DNA of 64,000 bases. It comes from Glacieibacterium frigidum (lineage in GTDB: Bacteria; Pseudomonadota; Alphaproteobacteria; Sphingomonadales; Sphingomonadaceae). The stretch lies in the NCBI RefSeq assembly GCF_007097155.1, contig NZ_VJWA01000002.1, positions 186,001-250,000 on the forward strand, written 5' to 3'. The position numbers and the translations under genes are program-made. How positions within the stretch are numbered: position 1 is the first letter of the stretch; every line of letters starts with the position of its first letter. The notes below the pieces were generated by a model. The model searched no databases. It was not told where the DNA came from and saw only the letters and a list, made by a program, of their open reading frames with translations. Shown here one piece after another: positions 46,926 to 56,305 of the stretch.

Positions 46926-48056
46926 TTACAGGCGAACGGGCCGTCCGGTACGCGCCGCCTCGCCGATCGCCGCAATGATGCGCTGGTCGGCCAGCCCCAT
47001 CTCGCCGGGCGTGCGCACCGTGCCGCCGTCGAGGACGACGTCGGAGAAATGGTCCATCTCGGCGGCGAACTGGTCGATCGCCCGGATCCGCGGTATCTGC
47101 GTCCCGTCCTTGGCCGTAAGGCGGAGCTGCTGGCCGTGATAGCTGAAGGCGCTGTCCATATGGACAACGCCGTCGGCACAGGTGACGCGATAGAAGCGGC
47201 TCTCGGCAGCGTTGAAGCTGGTATCGCAATGCGCGACGACGCCGCTGGGGTAGCGCAGCGTGTAGCTGACCGACGCCGGCACCTCGCGGAAGCGCGGATC
47301 GCCGGCGGGCCGCCATTCTCGCGCGGTCACCTCGACGGGCTCCTCGTTCAGGAACATGCGCGCGGTGTTGAACGAGTAGACACCGGTGTCGCCGACCGGA
47401 CCGCCGCCGAGCGCCTTCGACAGGCGGATGTTCGGCGCGGTCGTCGTCTGGGCATTGGTCGAGGCGAAGCTGCGGATGCCGCCCATTCCCTTCGCGGCCT
47501 CGACGGCGCGCAAATTGTGCGGCTCGAAATGGATGCGGTAGGCGATCATCAGCTTGCGGTTGGCGGCCTTGGCGGCGGCGATCATGCGCTCGCATTCGGC
47601 CGGCGTCGTCGCCATCGGCTTTTCGCACAGCACGTGCTTGCCCGCTTCGAGCGCCCGGATCGTATGGTCTGCGTGCATCGAGTTGGGCAGGACGATGTAG
47701 ACAATGTCCACGTCCTTGTCGTCGCGCAGGCGGCGGTAGTCGTCGTAGCCATAGAGCGACCCCGGCGCGACGCCGTAGACCTGGGCGAGCTGGCGGGCCT
47801 TGTCGGGGTGGCCGCTGATCAGCGCGGCGGCGCGCGAGCGCCTGGCGCTGCCGAACGCGGGCAGGATTTCCTCGACCGATAATTTGCCAAGTCCGACAAT
47901 GGCGTAGCCTGCCTTGCGGACCGGCTGCGGCAGTTTCAGGTCGGGCGGCTGGCGGTCGGGCGGTGCGAGCGGCGGCCCGGGGGTCTCGGCGGCGGCGGCG
48001 ACGAGGACGCCGCCGGCAGCGGCGGCGGCGAGTTCGCGGCGGTTGAGTTCGGGCAT
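46926..48056 (-). CDS. Gfo/Idh/MocA family oxidoreductase, Tat-exported
   Basis: A 376-residue NAD(P)-dependent oxidoreductase related to glucose-fructose oxidoreductase. The N-terminus reads NRRELAAAAAGGVLVAAAAE, a twin-arginine export signal, so it should act in the periplasm with bound cofactor. The Rossmann motif is AIVGLGKLSVEEILPAF (about residue 52). The catalytic region has HVLCEKPMATTPAECERM (Lys in EKP) and GGPVGDTGVYSFN (Asp). It is upstream of an MHS symporter on the same strand. Substrate is probably a sugar or sugar-like compound. Confidence 0.92.
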   Translation of the reverse strand: MPELNRRELAAAAAGGVLVAAAAETPGPPLAPPDRQPPDLKLPQPVRKAGYAIVGLGKLSVEEILPAFGSARRSRAAALISGHPDKARQLAQVYGVAPGSLYGYDDYRRLRDDKDVDIVYIVLPNSMHADHTIRALEAGKHVLCEKPMATTPAECERMIAAAKAANRKLMIAYRIHFEPHNLRAVEAAKGMGGIRSFASTNAQTTTAPNIRLSKALGGGPVGDTGVYSFNTARMFLNEEPVEVTAREWRPAGDPRFREVPASVSYTLRYPSGVVAHCDTSFNAAESRFYRVTCADGVVHMDSAFSYHGQQLRLTAKDGTQIPRIRAIDQFAAEMDHFSDVVLDGGTVRTPGEMGLADQRIIAAIGEAARTGRPVRL

Positions 48057-48107
48057 GACAGGGGCTCCTTCGCGGGCCTCAACCCGCGCAGGCCCCGCCC
48101 GGGCCCC

Positions 48108-48713
48108 TCAGAGCAGGCCGAGTGCGACCAAACGCGCCCGCAGGCCGGGCTCGCCGTCGAAGACATGGCCGATCAGGCCGACGCTCTCCCCGCCGCGCAC
48201 GTTGTCAGCGCGGTCGTCGACGAACAGCGCCTCGCCCGGAGCCAGCCCGAAGCGCCGCATCGCGAGCTCGAAGATCGGCCGGTCGGGCTTGACCATCCGT
48301 TCGGTGCCCGAGACGATCACATCGAGGAAGTGGTCGAAGACCGGCGCGGTCGGGCGGAACATCGCCCAGAATTCATCGCTGAAATTGGTGATCGCGAACA
48401 GGGGCACGTCGCGCGCGGCTAGTTCCTCGACCAACTCGAGCATGCCCGGCATCGGCCCAGGGATCGTCTCCAGCCAGCGCGGGCCGTACGCGGCGATCAG
48501 CGGGGCATAGGCCGGATATTGTCCGGACAACTCCGCAGAAGTGTCGGAAAACGCACGACCGGCATCGTGCTGGAAATGCCACTCGCGCGTCACGACAGTC
48601 GCCAGGAACCACTCGAGTTCGGCGGCGTCGGGAATCAGCTTCGCGTAGAGGGTGAGCGGGTCCCAGTCGTACAGGACATGACCGACGTCGAAAACGACGG
48701 TCGTAACAGGCAC
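48108..48713 (-). CDS. HAD family hydrolase (YihX-like)
   Basis: A 201-residue phosphatase of the haloacid-dehalogenase superfamily. Motif I reads VVFDVGHVLYDWDP with the nucleophile Asp; motif II is in PLFAITNFSDEFW; motifs III/IV are VKPDRPIFELAMRRFGL and ALFVDDRADNVRGG. The VGxVL variant of motif I places it with YihX/epoxide-hydrolase-N-terminal HADs that hydrolyse sugar phosphates. It is the upstream neighbour of the Gfo/Idh/MocA gene on the same strand. Confidence 0.92.
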   Translation of the reverse strand: MPVTTVVFDVGHVLYDWDPLTLYAKLIPDAAELEWFLATVVTREWHFQHDAGRAFSDTSAELSGQYPAYAPLIAAYGPRWLETIPGPMPGMLELVEELAARDVPLFAITNFSDEFWAMFRPTAPVFDHFLDVIVSGTERMVKPDRPIFELAMRRFGLAPGEALFVDDRADNVRGGESVGLIGHVFDGEPGLRARLVALGLL

Positions 48714-48839
48714 TTAGCCCTGGCGCGCCTTAAAGCGGCGGTTGGTCTTGTTGATCACGTAGGTCCGGCCACGGCGGCGGATGACGCGGCAGTCGCGGTG
48801 ACGCCCCTTGAGCGACTTGAGCGAGTTACGAACCTTCAT
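48714..48839 (-). CDS. rpmJ: 50S ribosomal protein L36 (C-minus type)
   Basis: A 41-residue ribosomal protein: [20 protein letters not shown] followed by [20 protein letters not shown]. It lacks the full set of zinc ligands of the classic L36 (only one Cys is seen), so it is the YkgO-like zinc-independent form common in alphaproteobacteria. The ATG at 48839 gives the exact family start. Confidence 0.96.
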   Translation of the reverse strand: MKVRNSLKSLKGRHRDCRVIRRRGRTYVINKTNRRFKARQG

Positions 48840-48882
48840 GGGGGCACCGGTGCTGTAGGATTGGTCGGAAAGGTCGCGCTCC

Positions 48883-49887
48883 CTACGGTCGGAGGCCGCG
48901 CAAGTCAAGCTGGCGCTCCCATTCGAGCGCATGGGCGACGATGGTCTCGAGGTTGTCGTGCTGCGGCCTCCAGTCGAGTTCGGCGCGGATGCGGTCGGTG
49001 CCCGCGACCAGCGTGTCGGGATCGCCGGCGCGGCGCCCAGTGATGGTGCGCTTCAGCTTCATGTTGGTGACCCGGTCGACCGCATCGAGCACCTCCAGCA
49101 CCGAGAAGCCGCGCGAATAGCCGCAGTTCATCGCGAACGACTTGTCCGGCGCGGCGATCAGCGCGTCGAGCGCCGCGACATGCGCAGCCGCGAGGTCGCT
49201 GACGTGAATATAGTCGCGCACCCCGGTCCCGTCGGGCGTATCGTAGTCGGTACCGTACACCATGACGCCGTCGCGCAGGCCGCGTGCGGCCTCGGCCGCG
49301 ACATGGATGAGGTGGGTGGCGCCCCGCGTCGACTGGCCCGACCGCGCCTGCGGGTCGGCGCCCGCGACGTTGAAGTAGCGGAGAGCGCCGTAGTTGATCG
49401 GATGCGCCCGCGCGACGTCGGCAAGCATCATCTCGGTGATCAACTTGGTGTTGCCATAGGGGTTGATCGGCGCCTTGGGCGCGTCCTCGGTGACCGGCAC
49501 GACCGCGGGAATGCCGTACACCGCTGCGGTCGACGAGAAGATGAAGTGCGGCACGCCGTTCCGGACCGCGCTCTCGACCAGCGAGCGCGAGGCGACGACG
49601 TTGTTGAGGTAATATTTGAACGGCTGCTCGACCGATTCGGGCACCAGCAGCGAGCCCGCGAAGTGCAGGATCGCCTGCACCCCCTGCTCGGCATGGATGC
49701 GGTCGATCAGCGCCGCGTCGGCGACGTCGCCGTGGTAGAAGGGCACATCGTCGGGCACCGCCCAGCGAAAACCGGTGGCCAGAGTGTCGATGACCGCGAC
49801 CTTGCGGCCCGCATCGCGCAGCGCGAGCACCGCGTGGCTGCCGATATAGCCGGCGCCGCCGGTGACGAGTACCGTATCCCTGTCCAT
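48883..49887 (-). CDS. galE: UDP-glucose 4-epimerase
   Basis: A 334-residue extended SDR enzyme interconverting UDP-glucose and UDP-galactose for surface sugars or galactose use. It has [20 protein letters not shown] at the start, the catalytic Ser/Tyr/Lys in FSSTAAVYG and [10 protein letters not shown], and the substrate site [17 protein letters not shown] at 49887 matches the family N-terminus. It is 80 bases from the divergent lipoprotein gene, in a region that also holds a shared 13-mer. Confidence 0.95.
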   Translation of the reverse strand: MDRDTVLVTGGAGYIGSHAVLALRDAGRKVAVIDTLATGFRWAVPDDVPFYHGDVADAALIDRIHAEQGVQAILHFAGSLLVPESVEQPFKYYLNNVVASRSLVESAVRNGVPHFIFSSTAAVYGIPAVVPVTEDAPKAPINPYGNTKLITEMMLADVARAHPINYGALRYFNVAGADPQARSGQSTRGATHLIHVAAEAARGLRDGVMVYGTDYDTPDGTGVRDYIHVSDLAAAHVAALDALIAAPDKSFAMNCGYSRGFSVLEVLDAVDRVTNMKLKRTITGRRAGDPDTLVAGTDRIRAELDWRPQHDNLETIVAHALEWERQLDLRGLRP

Positions 49888-49955
49888 GCCTGTCCTTGCG
49901 AATGCGTCCGTATCATGCGGCGCGCGTTGTAACGGGTACGACAAGAAGTTTTGAG

Positions 49956-49968
49956 GGCCCAAGTTCCA
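49956..49968 (+). repeat. 13-mer shared with another envelope gene leader (copy 1)
   Basis: GGCCCAAGTTCCA ends on the A of the lipoprotein start codon at 49968. An identical 13-mer lies directly before the SIMPL gene start at 55559. Both follow a G-rich ribosome site. Confidence 0.5.
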
Positions 49969-50564
49969 TGACCGTGCGTAACATCCTGATCCCCGCCCTG
50001 CTGCTTGGGCTTGCTGCCTGCACCACGAGCAACCCCGGCACCGAGGTGAAGCGCTTCCACCTCGGCCAGCCGATCGCGCGTTCGACGATCCAGCTCGTCC
50101 CCGCGGCGGGCCAGCCGTCGGGCCTCGAATTCCGCACCTATGCCGATGCGATCGGCCGCGAACTGTCGGCGCAGAGCTTCGTGCCGACCGCCACCGACCC
50201 CAACGCGGCCTATGTCGGGATTATCGAGATCCGCCAGCAGGCGCGCCCCGCACCGCGCCGCGGCGGGCTGTCGATCGGTCTGGGCGGCGGCAGCTTCGGC
50301 CGCGGCGGCGGTGTCGGCGGCGGCGTCAGCTTCCCGGTCGGCCAGTCGCGCCCCGGCGACATCGTGACGACCAGCCTCAGCCTGCAGATCAAGCGTCGCG
50401 CCGACAGCTCGATCATCTGGGAAGGCACGGCCACGGGTGCCGGGGACAGCCGCGACGGCGGCGGCGACCTGGGCCGGCAGATCCCCGAACTGGCCCGGGC
50501 GCTGCTCGCGGGCTTCCCGGGCACGCCGGGGCAGACGGTGCTGGTCAAGCCGCCGCGGCGCTAG
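49968..50564 (+). CDS. DUF4136-like lipoprotein
   Basis: A 198-residue lipoprotein. The lipobox is LLGLAAC with Cys18, so it should be lipid-anchored. The body has the alternating strands of DUF4136-type proteins (FHLGQPIARSTIQLVPAAGQ, YADAIGRELSAQSFVPTATD, AAYVGIIEIRQQ) and a Gly-rich loop (LSIGLGGGSFGRGGGVGGGV), then SLSLQIKRRADSSIIWEGTA and the end LVKPPRR. The function of the family is unknown. It is divergent from galE and convergent with the amidohydrolase. Confidence 0.85.
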   Translation: MTVRNILIPALLLGLAACTTSNPGTEVKRFHLGQPIARSTIQLVPAAGQPSGLEFRTYADAIGRELSAQSFVPTATDPNAAYVGIIEIRQQARPAPRRGGLSIGLGGGSFGRGGGVGGGVSFPVGQSRPGDIVTTSLSLQIKRRADSSIIWEGTATGAGDSRDGGGDLGRQIPELARALLAGFPGTPGQTVLVKPPRR

Positions 50565-50567
50565 GCC

Positions 50568-52640
50568 TTACTTCGGCATCCCCTGCAGCCCGCTCGCCGT
50601 CCTGAGCGCGTTACCGTCGAGGCGGTAACCGCCCAGGAAGACGGTGTGGACGTGGCGCAGGTTGCCGAGGTCCTTCGACACATCGCCCTCGACCAGGATG
50701 ATATCGGCGGTCTTGCCCGGCGCGATCGACCCCGTGGTGTCGGCCATGCCGACCATGCGCGCGGGCACGATCGTCGCGCTCTGCAGCGCCTGCACATTGG
50801 TCATGCCGACCTGCTGGTAGAGTTCGAGTTCGCGGACGAGCTCGAGGCCGTAGCCGTCGGTGCCCGCGACGATCGGTACGCCCGCCTGGTACAGCTTGCC
50901 GACGACGCCCGCCATCTTGGCGAAGCTCTTGCGGAAGTCGTCGCGGGTGACGTTGCCGAACAGGGGATAGCCCCCGGTGCGCCAACCGCGCGCGACGCTG
51001 GGCGGCGAGACGTCGGCAAACGGCGCGTAGGAGGGCGAGATCGCGCTGCCGTCCGAGGTCATCAGCGATTCCCACACGACGAGCGTCGGGTCGATGATCG
51101 TCTTCCTTTTCGCCAGCTCGGCATAGAAGGCCTTCATCGCGGGCGAATCGAGATCGACGTCCTTCGCGTACTGCGCCGGGCCCTCCAGCCGGGCCGCGGT
51201 GTTCGCCTTGTCGACGACCGCCTGCGGCATCGCCTGCATCATGATGAAATTGATGTGGGTGATCTCGTCGTAGCCCGCGCGCACTGCCTCGATCGGCCGC
51301 ATGCCGGCGGGAATATGGCCGTGGACGTGCAGGCCCAGCTTCTTTGCATGCGCCGCCGCCGGGGCGATCCACGCCGGGGTCATCGAGGTGTAGAATTTCA
51401 CCCCCCACATCCCCGCCGCCTTGATCCGGTCGACCGCGGCGATCGTCTCCGCGAGCGACGAGACCGTCTCGGCACCCTGCGCCGCGAGCGGGTTCTTGCC
51501 GTCGACGATCACCGAAACCTTGCCGTCGGGGGCGACCAGCTCGCCCGCCGCGCGGCGCTTGGCCATGCTCTGCGCCTCGTCGATCATCGAGCCCGGGCTG
51601 CGGAAATTGGTGATGCCGGTCGCGACGTTCTGCAGCAGGTTCCAGTCGTCGCCGCCGATGTGCAGGTGCGAATCCCACAGGCCCGGGGTCAGCGTCTTGC
51701 CGCGCCCGTCGATGACCACCGCACCCGCCGGCGCCTTGATGCTGCCCGCCGCCCCCACCGCGGCGACCTTGCCGTCGGCGATCAGCACCGCGCGGCCGGG
51801 CAGATACTTGCCCGCCACCGCGTCGAACATCAGCACATTGTCGACCAGCGTCGGGGTGCGGTTGGCGGGGCTTAGGAAGGTCCGCGCCACGGTGCGCACG
51901 GCTTCGGCAATGGCGGCGTCCTGCGCGTCCTTCAGCTTCGGACCGTTCGCCTCATAGCCTTCGGGCAGCAGCGAGACGATGCCGGCGCGCCCGAACATGC
52001 CGTTGTCCTTGTCGAGCCACACCGGGAACGGCGAGAAGCCATAGCCGCTGACGAAGCCCAGCCGCACCTGCTCGGGGCCCTTCGGCCCGGTCACCTCGAC
52101 CGCCTGGCCGATGGTGATCGAGGCGCGGCCCGACGGCAGCATGTCGATCCCCTTGTCGCCCGCCGCGACGAGGGCGCCGATGTCGAGCTCCGACATCAGA
52201 TAGGGGCCGCCATAGGTGTTGTAGCGCTTGCCGGCGAAGGGTGCCGAGCCCTTATCGACGACGGTCTGCCAGCGCGCGGTGCCGCTCGCATCGACGTTGA
52301 AGGTCTCGGTCGCATCGCCCGAATCGGTGAAGCCGCGGATGGCGATCGCGGTCGGCCGCTTGTCGGCGCCCAGCGTGACCAGCGCGTCGACCTCGGTGAT
52401 CCAGCCGCGCAGGTTCATCGACATGCGGTAGGCGGTGCGCCCGTCGGGCATTGTCCACGCCCAGTTGTCGCCGTGCTTTCCCGCGACCGAGCTCAGCGTG
52501 TAGTGGCGCGCGCCGGCGGGCGGGGTGAGCAACTGCTCCTTGGTCGCCGGCCCCGGAGTCGCGGTCGGCGCGGCCTGGTGCGCGGACACGGCGGTCGCCC
52601 CCCCGGAAGCCAGCAGAGCAGCAAGCAGCATCAGGCGCAT
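50568..52640 (-). CDS. Exported amidohydrolase family protein
   Basis: A 690-residue metal-dependent hydrolase. A signal peptide of about 20 residues (ends VSAHQ) is followed by an unassigned N-terminal beta-rich region of about 250 residues. The amidohydrolase fold begins near residue 270: VIDGRGKTLTPGLWDSHLHI with the HxH metal motif, then LGLHVHGHIPAGMRPIEAVR, EITHINFIM and VPIVAGTDGYGLELVRELEL with the catalytic Asp. The substrate is unknown; exported relatives include peptidases and imidazolonepropionase-like proteins. It is divergent from the M14 peptidase gene. Confidence 0.93.
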   Translation of the reverse strand: MRLMLLAALLASGGATAVSAHQAAPTATPGPATKEQLLTPPAGARHYTLSSVAGKHGDNWAWTMPDGRTAYRMSMNLRGWITEVDALVTLGADKRPTAIAIRGFTDSGDATETFNVDASGTARWQTVVDKGSAPFAGKRYNTYGGPYLMSELDIGALVAAGDKGIDMLPSGRASITIGQAVEVTGPKGPEQVRLGFVSGYGFSPFPVWLDKDNGMFGRAGIVSLLPEGYEANGPKLKDAQDAAIAEAVRTVARTFLSPANRTPTLVDNVLMFDAVAGKYLPGRAVLIADGKVAAVGAAGSIKAPAGAVVIDGRGKTLTPGLWDSHLHIGGDDWNLLQNVATGITNFRSPGSMIDEAQSMAKRRAAGELVAPDGKVSVIVDGKNPLAAQGAETVSSLAETIAAVDRIKAAGMWGVKFYTSMTPAWIAPAAAHAKKLGLHVHGHIPAGMRPIEAVRAGYDEITHINFIMMQAMPQAVVDKANTAARLEGPAQYAKDVDLDSPAMKAFYAELAKRKTIIDPTLVVWESLMTSDGSAISPSYAPFADVSPPSVARGWRTGGYPLFGNVTRDDFRKSFAKMAGVVGKLYQAGVPIVAGTDGYGLELVRELELYQQVGMTNVQALQSATIVPARMVGMADTTGSIAPGKTADIILVEGDVSKDLGNLRHVHTVFLGGYRLDGNALRTASGLQGMPK

Positions 52641-52735
52641 GGATCATCCCCAGGTCGTAACGGCGGCACAATGGCGAGGCGTTTCCACCATGGCAATACT
52701 TGCCGCGGCGCCTGCCACGCGCCATTACCCGGGGC

Positions 52736-53857
52736 ATGACCATCGCCGTCTCCGCCGCCTTCGACAGCGGCAATATCGACGTCCTGCGCATCGCGGGGCC
52801 GGGCGCCATCGAGCTTGCGATCCGCAAGGACGCGCACAGCGAGTTCTACCAGTGGTTCCACTTCCGCCTGACCGGCGCACGCGGCCAGGCGTGCGCGATC
52901 CGCATCACCAACTGCGGCGGCTCGGCCTATCCGGGCGGCTGGACCGACTATCGCGCGGTTGTCAGCGACGACCGCCAGAGCTGGACGCGCGCGCCGACGA
53001 GCTACGAGGACGGCGTGCTGACGATCCGTGTCACGCCGCGCGGCGACAGCCTGTGGATCGCCTATTTCGCGCCCTATTCGATGGAGCGGCACCACGACCT
53101 GATCGCGCGCATCGGGCAGCGCGAGGGGGTGACCACCGACGTGCTCGGCACCTCGATCGAGGGCCAGCCGATCGACCGCGTGCGGCTCGGCACAGGCCCG
53201 CGCATCGTCTGGCTCTACGGCCGCCAGCACCCCGGCGAGAGCATGGCCGAGTGGTGGATGGAGGGGGCGCTCGAGGCGCTGACCAGCGGCGACGACCTCA
53301 GCGTCGCCCTTCGCAAGGCGTGCAGCTTCCACATCGTGCCGAACATGAACCCCGACGGGTCCTGCCGCGGCCACCTGCGGACCAACGCCGTGGGCACCAA
53401 CCTCAACCGCGAATGGGCCGCCCCCAGCGCCGAGCGCTCGCCCGAGGTGCTGTGCACGCTCGCGGCGATGGACGCGACCGGCGTCGACTTCGCGATGGAC
53501 GTCCACGGCGACGAGGCGCTGCCGCACAATTTCATCGCCGGGTTCGAGGGGATTCCGTCGATCACCGACCGCCAGATGGGCCTGCTGACCGAGTACAAGG
53601 AGACGCTGGCGCGGCTCAGCCCCGACTTCCAGACCCGCATCGGCTACCCGGCATCGGCGCCCGGCAAGGCCAATCTGACGATGAGCACCAACCAGCTGGC
53701 CGAGCGTTTCGGCAGCCTCGCGACGACGCTGGAGATGCCCTTCAAGGACGTCGCCGAGAACCCCGACGCGCAGGCCGGCTGGTCGCCCGAGCGGTCGAAG
53801 GTACTGGCGCGCGACTGCCTGCGCGCGCTGCTGGAGGTCGTGGAGCGGCTGCGGTGA
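52736..53857 (+). CDS. M14-type zinc carboxypeptidase (cytosolic carboxypeptidase-like)
   Basis: A 373-residue peptidase. The N-terminal beta-sandwich (residues 1-115; [20 protein letters not shown]) is typical of the cytosolic carboxypeptidase/AGBL group. The M14 domain has zinc ligands in [19 protein letters not shown] (His and Glu, about residue 160), and [11 protein letters not shown] (His, about 260). NLNREW and the late Glu in [11 protein letters not shown] complete the active site. No signal peptide, so it acts in the cytoplasm. Its stop overlaps the next gene's GTG start. Confidence 0.94.
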   Translation: MTIAVSAAFDSGNIDVLRIAGPGAIELAIRKDAHSEFYQWFHFRLTGARGQACAIRITNCGGSAYPGGWTDYRAVVSDDRQSWTRAPTSYEDGVLTIRVTPRGDSLWIAYFAPYSMERHHDLIARIGQREGVTTDVLGTSIEGQPIDRVRLGTGPRIVWLYGRQHPGESMAEWWMEGALEALTSGDDLSVALRKACSFHIVPNMNPDGSCRGHLRTNAVGTNLNREWAAPSAERSPEVLCTLAAMDATGVDFAMDVHGDEALPHNFIAGFEGIPSITDRQMGLLTEYKETLARLSPDFQTRIGYPASAPGKANLTMSTNQLAERFGSLATTLEMPFKDVAENPDAQAGWSPERSKVLARDCLRALLEVVERLR

Positions 53858-54306
53858 TCGTCCGCCGCGACGATGTGACGAGCGACGCCGTGCTGGCGCT
53901 GCTCGACCTGCACCTCGCCGACATGCACGCGAATTCGCCGCGCGAGCATGTCCATGCGCTGCCCGGCGACGCGCTGCGGGCACCCGACATCATGGTCTGG
54001 ACGGCATGGGACGGCGACGAACTGCTCGGCATCGGCGGCCTGCGCTGCGGCGACGGCATGGGCGAGGTCAAGTCGATGCGCACCCACCCGGGCCATGTCC
54101 GTCGCGGCGCGGGGGCGGCGATCCTGACGCAGGTCATCGCCGAGGCACGCGCCCGCGGTTACACGCGGCTCAGCCTGGAGACCGGCACGGGCCCGCGGTT
54201 CGAGGCGGGGCATGCGCTGTACCGGCGCTTCGGCTTCGTGGACGGCGGGCCGTTCGCCGACTATCAGGCCAACGCCTTCAGCCGCTTCATGCACCTGGAT
54301 CTTTAG
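53854..54306 (+). CDS. GNAT family N-acetyltransferase
   Basis: A 150-residue acetyltransferase. The acetyl-CoA loop is [20 protein letters not shown] (about residue 70) and the C-terminal part has [20 protein letters not shown] and [10 protein letters not shown], the typical end of the PhnO-like branch. GTG start at 53854 overlaps the carboxypeptidase stop by 4 bases. The substrate is unknown. gpmA follows 4 bases later, so a three-gene transcript is likely. Confidence 0.93.
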   Translation: MIVRRDDVTSDAVLALLDLHLADMHANSPREHVHALPGDALRAPDIMVWTAWDGDELLGIGGLRCGDGMGEVKSMRTHPGHVRRGAGAAILTQVIAEARARGYTRLSLETGTGPRFEAGHALYRRFGFVDGGPFADYQANAFSRFMHLDL

Positions 54307-54310
54307 ACCC

Positions 54311-55000
54311 ATGCCCAGCCTCGTCCTGATCCGCCACGGCCAGTCGGCGTGGAATCTCGAGAACCGCTTCACTGGCTGGTGGGACGCCGCGCTGACCGAC
54401 AAGGGCCGCGCCGAGGCGGCCGCCGCGGGCAAGCTGCTCGCCGAGAAGGGCTTCGACTTCGACCTGGTGTTCACCAGCGTCCAAAGCCGCGCCATCCTGA
54501 CCGCCAACCTCGCGCTGGAGGCGATGGACCGCCTCTGGCTGCCGATGGTCAAGGACTGGCGCCTGAACGAGCGCCACTACGGCGGGCTGACGGGGCTCAA
54601 CAAGGCGGAGACCGCGGCCAAGCACGGCGAGGAGCAGGTCCTGCTGTGGCGCCGCAGCTTCGACGTGCCGCCCCCGCCGATGGCCGCGGACTCCGAATTC
54701 TCGATGACCCGCGACCGCCGATACACCGGGGTGCACATCCCGGCGTCGGAAAGCCTGAAGGACACGATCGCCCGCGTCCTGCCCTACTTCCAGGCCGCGA
54801 TCGTCCCCGAGCTCGAAGCGGGAAAACGCATCTGTATCGTCGCCCACGGCAACTCGCTCCGCGCCCTCGTCAAGCACCTCTCGGGTATCAGCGACGCGGA
54901 CATCCTCCACGAGGAAATCCCGACGGGCCAGCCCCTGGTCTACGAACTCGCCGACGACCTGCGCGCGGTGCGGCGGGATTATCTGCGCGACATGACCTGA
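54311..55000 (+). CDS. gpmA: 2,3-bisphosphoglycerate-dependent phosphoglycerate mutase
   Basis: A 229-residue glycolytic enzyme of the histidine-phosphatase superfamily. The phospho-His motif is [20 protein letters not shown] at residues 4-23, and the dPGM signature [20 protein letters not shown] (about residue 85) is intact, which separates it from plain phosphatases. The second His is in [20 protein letters not shown]. The ATG at 54311 is 4 bases after the acetyltransferase stop. Confidence 0.96.
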   Translation: MPSLVLIRHGQSAWNLENRFTGWWDAALTDKGRAEAAAAGKLLAEKGFDFDLVFTSVQSRAILTANLALEAMDRLWLPMVKDWRLNERHYGGLTGLNKAETAAKHGEEQVLLWRRSFDVPPPPMAADSEFSMTRDRRYTGVHIPASESLKDTIARVLPYFQAAIVPELEAGKRICIVAHGNSLRALVKHLSGISDADILHEEIPTGQPLVYELADDLRAVRRDYLRDMT

Positions 55001-55010
55001 TCTTCGCCGC

Positions 55011-55415
55011 CTAGCCGATGATGCGCGCCTCGCGAACGTAGGCGAAGTCGCCTGCACCGCCCCACGCTCGCCCATCAGGATAGCGCACTTCCACGCCAGC
55101 CAGATCGCGCTCGTCCGCCAGCTGCATGTTCACGCCCATCATGGTGTCGCCGAACTTCGCGACCGCGCGCGCCGTCAAAATGAAGTGCGTCGTCGACCCG
55201 CAGGTCGCACAGAAGCGGACTTCAGCCGACGCCTCAGCCTTGTCGGCGCGGGCGTACCCCGTCGTTGCGCCTTTGACCGTCACCTCGGATGGGTGGAAAT
55301 AGCCCCAGTGCGCGCCGGTCTTGCTGCACAAGGTGCAGTTGCACGCGTGGATGAAGTCGGGGCGCTTGTTAGCATGGACAAGAACTTGGCCGCAAAGGCA
55401 GGACATGGTGAGCAT
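55011..55415 (-). CDS. GFA family zinc protein
   Basis: A 134-residue GFA/CENP-V fold protein. Zinc ligands are in SCLCGQVLV (residue 5 onward), ACNCTLCSKTGAHW (about residue 25) and FCATCGSTTHF (about residue 68). Two in-frame ATGs (55415 and 55406) are possible; the difference is three residues. It is convergent with gpmA and divergent from the SIMPL gene. Together with the genes at 15818 and 26905 this makes three members of one family in the window; the three are quite different in sequence. Confidence 0.91.
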   Translation of the reverse strand: MLTMSCLCGQVLVHANKRPDFIHACNCTLCSKTGAHWGYFHPSEVTVKGATTGYARADKAEASAEVRFCATCGSTTHFILTARAVAKFGDTMMGVNMQLADERDLAGVEVRYPDGRAWGGAGDFAYVREARIIG

Positions 55416-55545
55416 TGCAGCGGCATAGCGAACCGGCGGTCTCGTGTCGCGCCTGCGAGCTTGGCGGCTGCGCCCACCACCCCGGCTTGCTCTCTCGACC
55501 CGATCCGGGACATTCTGCGCCGGAGCGAAATCTGGACGGTAGGGA

Positions 55546-55558
55546 GGCCCAAGTTCCA
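55546..55558 (+). repeat. 13-mer shared with another envelope gene leader (copy 2)
   Basis: GGCCCAAGTTCCA, identical to 49956-49968, ends one base before the ATG of the SIMPL gene. The ribosome site GGGAGG overlaps its start. Confidence 0.5.
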
Positions 55559-56302
55559 ATGCGCGCCAGCATCTTGTGTGCAGCGGCTGCACTGTTCGCA
55601 GCCGCGCCTCTCGCCGCGCAGGCGCCGGGCCCGGTCGCGCTTTCACCCGGTGAGGTGCTGGCACAGGTTTCGGGGTCGGGGCAGGTCCGCAGTCGTCCGG
55701 ACGAGGCGCGCATCCGATTGACGCTTTCGGCGCGCGCCGACACGGACGCCGCGGCACGCCAGGCTGGCCAAACCGCGCTACGCGACCTTCGGGCCAGGCT
55801 GCGGGACGCCGGCGTCCCGGAGGCCGCGATCACCGTTTTGCCGTCCGCGGAACAGATGGGCTTCGTCGGCAACGAAGCTTACGGCGATGACGACACCGCC
55901 GATACGAGGGCTCTTATGGCCGTGGTGCAGAGGCGCAAGACGGCGAAAGTCGGGGTCCAGATCGGGTTGACCGACATGAGCCAGCTGGCCGCCGTGCGCC
56001 GGATCTTGCTCGAGATGGACAACGTCATCGCGCAGCCGGCGATGCTGTCGCTGCGAGACGAGAGGCCCGCACGAGGCGCCGCCATCACCGAAGCGATCGC
56101 GAAGGCGCGCGCCGAGGCAGATGCCTATGCCAGCGCGCTCGGCCTTCGCGTCGGCCGCATCGTGCGGGTCTTCAACCCGGCGGCAACTGTCGAACAACCG
56201 CCGGTATGGGCTCAGATGGCGGCTTTGGTGAACGGCAGCCGGGGCGACGAGGTGGTGACCGACGCTCGCGTCGGCATGGACGTGGTGCTGGTGGCCCGTT
56301 GA
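55559..56302 (+). CDS. SIMPL (DUF541) domain-containing exported protein
   Basis: A 247-residue periplasmic protein. The signal peptide is about 20 residues (ends PLAAQ). The SIMPL domain follows with VLAQVSGSGQVRSRPDEARI, RLTLSARADTDAAARQAGQT, the middle MAVVQRRKTAKVGVQIGLTD, and the helix AITEAIAKARAEADAYASAL. The family includes the mouse signalling protein SIMPL and bacterial stress or envelope proteins of unknown role, such as YggE. It is convergent with the NYN protein. Confidence 0.9.
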   Translation: MRASILCAAAALFAAAPLAAQAPGPVALSPGEVLAQVSGSGQVRSRPDEARIRLTLSARADTDAAARQAGQTALRDLRARLRDAGVPEAAITVLPSAEQMGFVGNEAYGDDDTADTRALMAVVQRRKTAKVGVQIGLTDMSQLAAVRRILLEMDNVIAQPAMLSLRDERPARGAAITEAIAKARAEADAYASALGLRVGRIVRVFNPAATVEQPPVWAQMAALVNGSRGDEVVTDARVGMDVVLVAR

Positions 56303-56305
56303 GGG

